From NCBI GenBank assembly GCA_009663005.1, contig CM018905.1:21045255-21055254 (forward strand): a stretch of DNA of 10,000 bases, read 5' to 3'. How positions within the stretch are numbered: position 1 is the stretch's first letter; each line of letters begins with the position of its first letter. This stretch comes from Actinidia chinensis (Eukaryota; Streptophyta; Magnoliopsida; Ericales; Actinidiaceae). Both the position numbers and the translations under genes were made by a program. Shown piece by piece: positions 7,744 to 10,000 of the stretch. The notes under the pieces are model-generated. The model worked only from the letters and a program-made list of their open reading frames with translations. It was not told the origin of the DNA and made no database searches.

Positions 7744-8355
7744 TTTTGAAGATATTCGCAACACAGCAAGTTTAAAAATCCAAACTCAACTCTTCTAGTG
7801 ATGAATTTAAAAAGGTCTTCACTCCATCTAGAATCTCCATCACCCATCTTCCAAATCACCAAATTCGTAGTTTTATTCATACGCAAGTCACCAAGATCAA
7901 CATGGAAGAATCTCGAACTGGGCCGAATTGTTCTGGACTAGGGTTCAAACACTACCATCATCTTGTGAAACAAGTAGTTGAACACTAGTCCTGAAAAATT
8001 GATCCCAAATCAGGATTCTTCCTTGATGATCTTGGCAACTTGCGGATGAACAAAACTGTGAATTTGGGGATTTGGGGGTTGGGTGACCAAGATTCCCGAT
8101 GGAGTGAAAAACTCTCCAAATTCATCATCAGAAGAGCCGAGTTTGGGTTCTTCAGCTTGCTGCATTGGGAATATCTTCCAAATTTAATTGGATTCTAAAA
8201 AAAACTAGTTAGTAGAATCGTTAAGAACAAGAACGCAATGCTTTTCTTGAGGATGGGCATTTTGAATGAAAGCAAAATAAATCAAAAATAAGAAAAGCAC
8301 TACGTTCTTGTTCTTAACGATTCTACTAACTAGTTTTTGTTAGAATCCAATTAAG
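7744..8355 (+). repeat. Repeat unit U14
   Basis: The body is 7744-8182 with loop TCTTG at 7961-7965 and arms of exactly 217 bp. The right arm is the diverged type. The left arm has full length, unlike U10 and U13, while the right arm and following spacer (8183-8355) match those of U10. The unit therefore looks like the product of an exchange that added one repeat. Confidence 0.92.
8200..8338. repeat. Example of the spacer hairpin, 49-bp stem
   Basis: The best-preserved spacer palindrome. Stem 8200-8248 pairs with 8290-8338 at 47 of 49 positions by my count, around a 41-base loop. Stem landmarks are ACTAGTTAGTAGAATCGTTA and its inverse ending in TAACTAGTTT. Many other spacers also carry a small inner hairpin in the loop, CATTTTG-AATGGAAG-CAAAATG. 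Equivalent hairpins lie in the other complete spacers (469-642, 1766-1940, 2113-2285, 4094-4272, 4710-4884, 5181-5353, 5774-5946, 6384-6556, 6978-7151, 7572-7743, 8787-8959, 9399-9571), with 3482-3654 the most decayed. Confidence 0.88.
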
Positions 8356-8959
8356 TTTTAAAGATATTCGCCACGCAGCAAGTTCAAAAATCCAAACTCA
8401 ACTTTTCTAGTGATGAATTGACAAAGTTCTTCACTCCATTTGGAATTTCCATCACCCATCTCCCAAATCACCAAATTTGCAGTTTTGTTCATCCGCAAGT
8501 CAACGAGATCATCATGGAGAATCTCGAATTGGGATGGATTGTTCTGGACTAAGGTTCAAACACTGTCGTCATCCTGTGACGACAATGTTTGAACCCTAGT
8601 CCCGAACAATCCATCCCAAATCGGGATTTTTCCATGATGATCTTGGTGACTTGAGAATGAACAAAACATGGAATTTGGTGATTTTGGGGATGGGTGGCGA
8701 AGATTCCAGGAAGAATTCTCCAAATTCATCATTGGAAAAGTTGAATTTGGGTTTTTGAACCTGCTGCGTGGGGAATATCTTCAAAACTTAATTGGATTCT
8801 AACAAAAACTAGATATTAGAATTGTTAAGAACAAGAATGCAGTGCTTTTCTTGAGGATGAACATTTTGAATGGAAGTAAAATGAAGAGAAATCAAGAAAA
8901 GCACTGCGTTCTTGTTCTTAACGATTGTACTAACTAGTTTTTATTAGAATCCAATTAAG
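8356..8959 (+). repeat. Repeat unit U15, near-perfect palindrome centre
   Basis: The body is 8356-8786 with loop TCCTG at 8572-8576; left arm 216 bp, right arm 210 bp. It is almost a copy of U11, sharing GACTAAGGTTCAAACACTGT and ATGGAATTTGGTGATTTTGG, but lacks 6-8 bp near 8708 (CCAGGAAGAATT). The right arm is the GAACAATCCATCCC type. The spacer is 8787-8959 and differs from the U11 spacer. Confidence 0.92.
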
Positions 8960-9571
8960 CTTTAAAGATATTCGCCACGCAACAAGCTCAAAAACCCAAA
9001 TTCAACTCTTCTAGATATGAATTTAAAAAGATCTTCACTCCATCTAGAATCTCCATCACCCATCTCCCAAATCACCAAATTTGCGATTTTGTTCATCCGC
9101 AAGTCACCAAGATCATCATGGAAGAATCTCAAATTGGGATGGATTGTTCTGGACTAGGGTTCAAACACTGCCGTCATCCTGTGACGACAATGTTGGAACC
9201 CTAGTCCCGAACAATACATCCCAAATCGGAATTTTTCCATCATGATCTTGGTGACTTGAGAATGAATAAAACATGGAATTTGGTGATTTGGGGGATGGGT
9301 GACGAAGATTCCAGATGGAGTGAAGAACTCTCCAAATTCATCATCGGAAGAGTTGAATTTGGATTTTTGAACCTGCTGCGTGGGGAATATCTTCTAAACT
9401 TAATTGGATTCTAACAAAAACTAGATATTAGAATCGTTAAGAACAAGAATGCAATGCTTTTCTTGAGAATTGACATTTTGAATGGAAGCAAAATGAAGAG
9501 AAATAAAGAAAAGCACTATGTTCTTGTTATTAACGATTCTGATATCTAGTTTTTGTTAGAATCCAATTAAG
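8960..9571 (+). repeat. Repeat unit U16
   Basis: The body is 8960-9398 with loop TCCTG at 9177-9181 and arms of exactly 217 bp. The right arm is the GAACAAT type. The arm start is altered (CTTTAAAGATATTC). The spacer (9399-9571) has GATATCTAG at 9541 and GAGAATTGACATTTTGAA, matching the spacer after U11 at offset 3016. Confidence 0.92.
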
Positions 9572-10000
9572 TTTTGAAGATATTCACCATGCAGCAAGTT
9601 CAAAAATCCAAACTCAACTCTTCTAGTGATGAATTGAAAGAGTTCTTCACTCCATCAGGAATCTCCATCTCCCAAATCACCAAATACGCAGCTTTGTTCA
9701 TCCGCAAGTTAACAAGATCATCATGGAGAATCTCGAATTGGGATGGATTATTCTGGAATAGGGTTCAAACACTGCCATCATCCTGTGACGACAATGTTTG
9801 AACCCTAGTCCCGAACAATCCATCTTAAATCAGGATTTTTCCATGATAATCTTGGTGACTTGAGAATGAACAAAACAGTGAATTTGGTGATTTGGGGGGT
9901 GGGTGACGAAGATTTCAGATGGAGTGAAGAACTTTCCAAATTCATCATCGGAAGAGTTGAATTTTGGTTTTTGAACTTGTTTCGTGGGGAATATCTTCAA
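9572..10000 (+). repeat. Repeat unit U17, cut by the window edge
   Basis: The body starts at 9572 with loop TCCTG at 9781-9785. The right arm reaches GAATATCTTCAA at the last base, so only about two bases of the body and the following spacer lie outside. It has the same 7-bp left-arm deletion as U12 and the same GGAATAGGGTTC centre, offset about 3015-3019. The right arm is the GAACAAT type. Confidence 0.92.

Larger units (their letters stand above)
1..10000. repeat. Tandem array of hairpin-shaped ~600-bp units (satellite or foldback-like DNA)
   Basis: The whole window is built from one repeat family. Landmarks recur in order: TTTTGAAGATATTC (arm start), CACTGCCATCATCCTGTGAT or variants (dyad centre), GAATATCTTCAAAA (arm end), then a spacer with TAGAATCGTTAAGAACAAGA and its inverse. 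Arm starts lie near 30, 643, 1941, 2286, 3655, 4273, 4885, 5354, 5947, 6557, 7152, 7744, 8356, 8960 and 9572. Intact spacing is 592-618 bp. In each complete unit the second half is the reverse complement of the first, so the array alternates half-units in plus and minus orientation. No unit keeps a long open frame. The array runs off both edges of the window. It may be a plant nuclear satellite or an amplified foldback/MITE-like element. I do not recognise a named family. Confidence 0.93.
7152..10000 (+). repeat. Higher-order block B (U13-U17), block A with two added units
   Basis: The marks of block A recur with growing offsets: 1798 at U13, about 2409 at U15, about 3016 from the GATATCTAG spacer on. 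Each step is close to one unit length, so one extra repeat was gained between U13 and the U10-type spacer, and another between U15 and the U11-type spacer. This is the signature of unequal exchange within a tandem array. Confidence 0.82.

Noticed and set aside
1..10000. CRISPR-like regular repeat spacing.
   Set aside because: Repeats are ~600 bp and palindromic, spacers are themselves related to each other, and there are no cas genes or short direct repeats.

Overview
The window is a single array of related, non-coding repeats running from edge to edge. I see no convincing protein-coding gene, tRNA, rRNA or CRISPR. It looks like nuclear DNA of a plant, probably a dicot. The reasons are an AT-rich satellite-like array, plant telomere-type heptamers (AACCCTA) in almost every repeat, TGGGCY (site II-like) motifs in two embedded foreign blocks, and no dense coding of a prokaryotic kind. 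The species cannot be named from the sequence.

Basic layout. A complete repeat unit is about 590-620 bp and is itself a hairpin. It has a left arm of about 217 bp beginning TTTTGAAGATATTC, a 5-base loop (usually TCCTG, or CAGGA in inverted units), and a right arm of about 217 bp ending GAATATCTTCAAAA that is the inverted copy of the left. Units are joined by a spacer of about 170 bp that is also a hairpin (stem about 49 bp, loop about 40 bp). The array is therefore a string of roughly 300-bp half-units in alternating orientation, with two kinds of dyad centre. I number the units U1 to U17.

Region by region. Positions 1-3654 are rearranged. U1 and its spacer are an inverted copy of the U4/U5 region: position p pairs with 2754-p over 1-707 and 2047-2753. 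U2 and U5 are direct copies about 1647 bp apart. Two chimeric units (U3, U6) have lost their outer left arm to an unrelated block (1184-1429 and 2832-3137). U4 is a mini-unit with its core deleted. Positions 3655-5353 hold U7, U8 (the block-free relative of U3 and U6) and U9 (centre deleted). Positions 5354-10000 hold U10-U17 as a higher-order pattern: U10-U11-U12 recurs as U13-(U14)-U15-(U16)-U17, with two extra units added.

No genes cooperate here. The plausible biology is structural: satellite or foldback-type DNA evolving by unequal exchange and by conversion between arms. If transcribed, it could form long double-stranded RNA hairpins that feed small-RNA silencing. That last point is inference.
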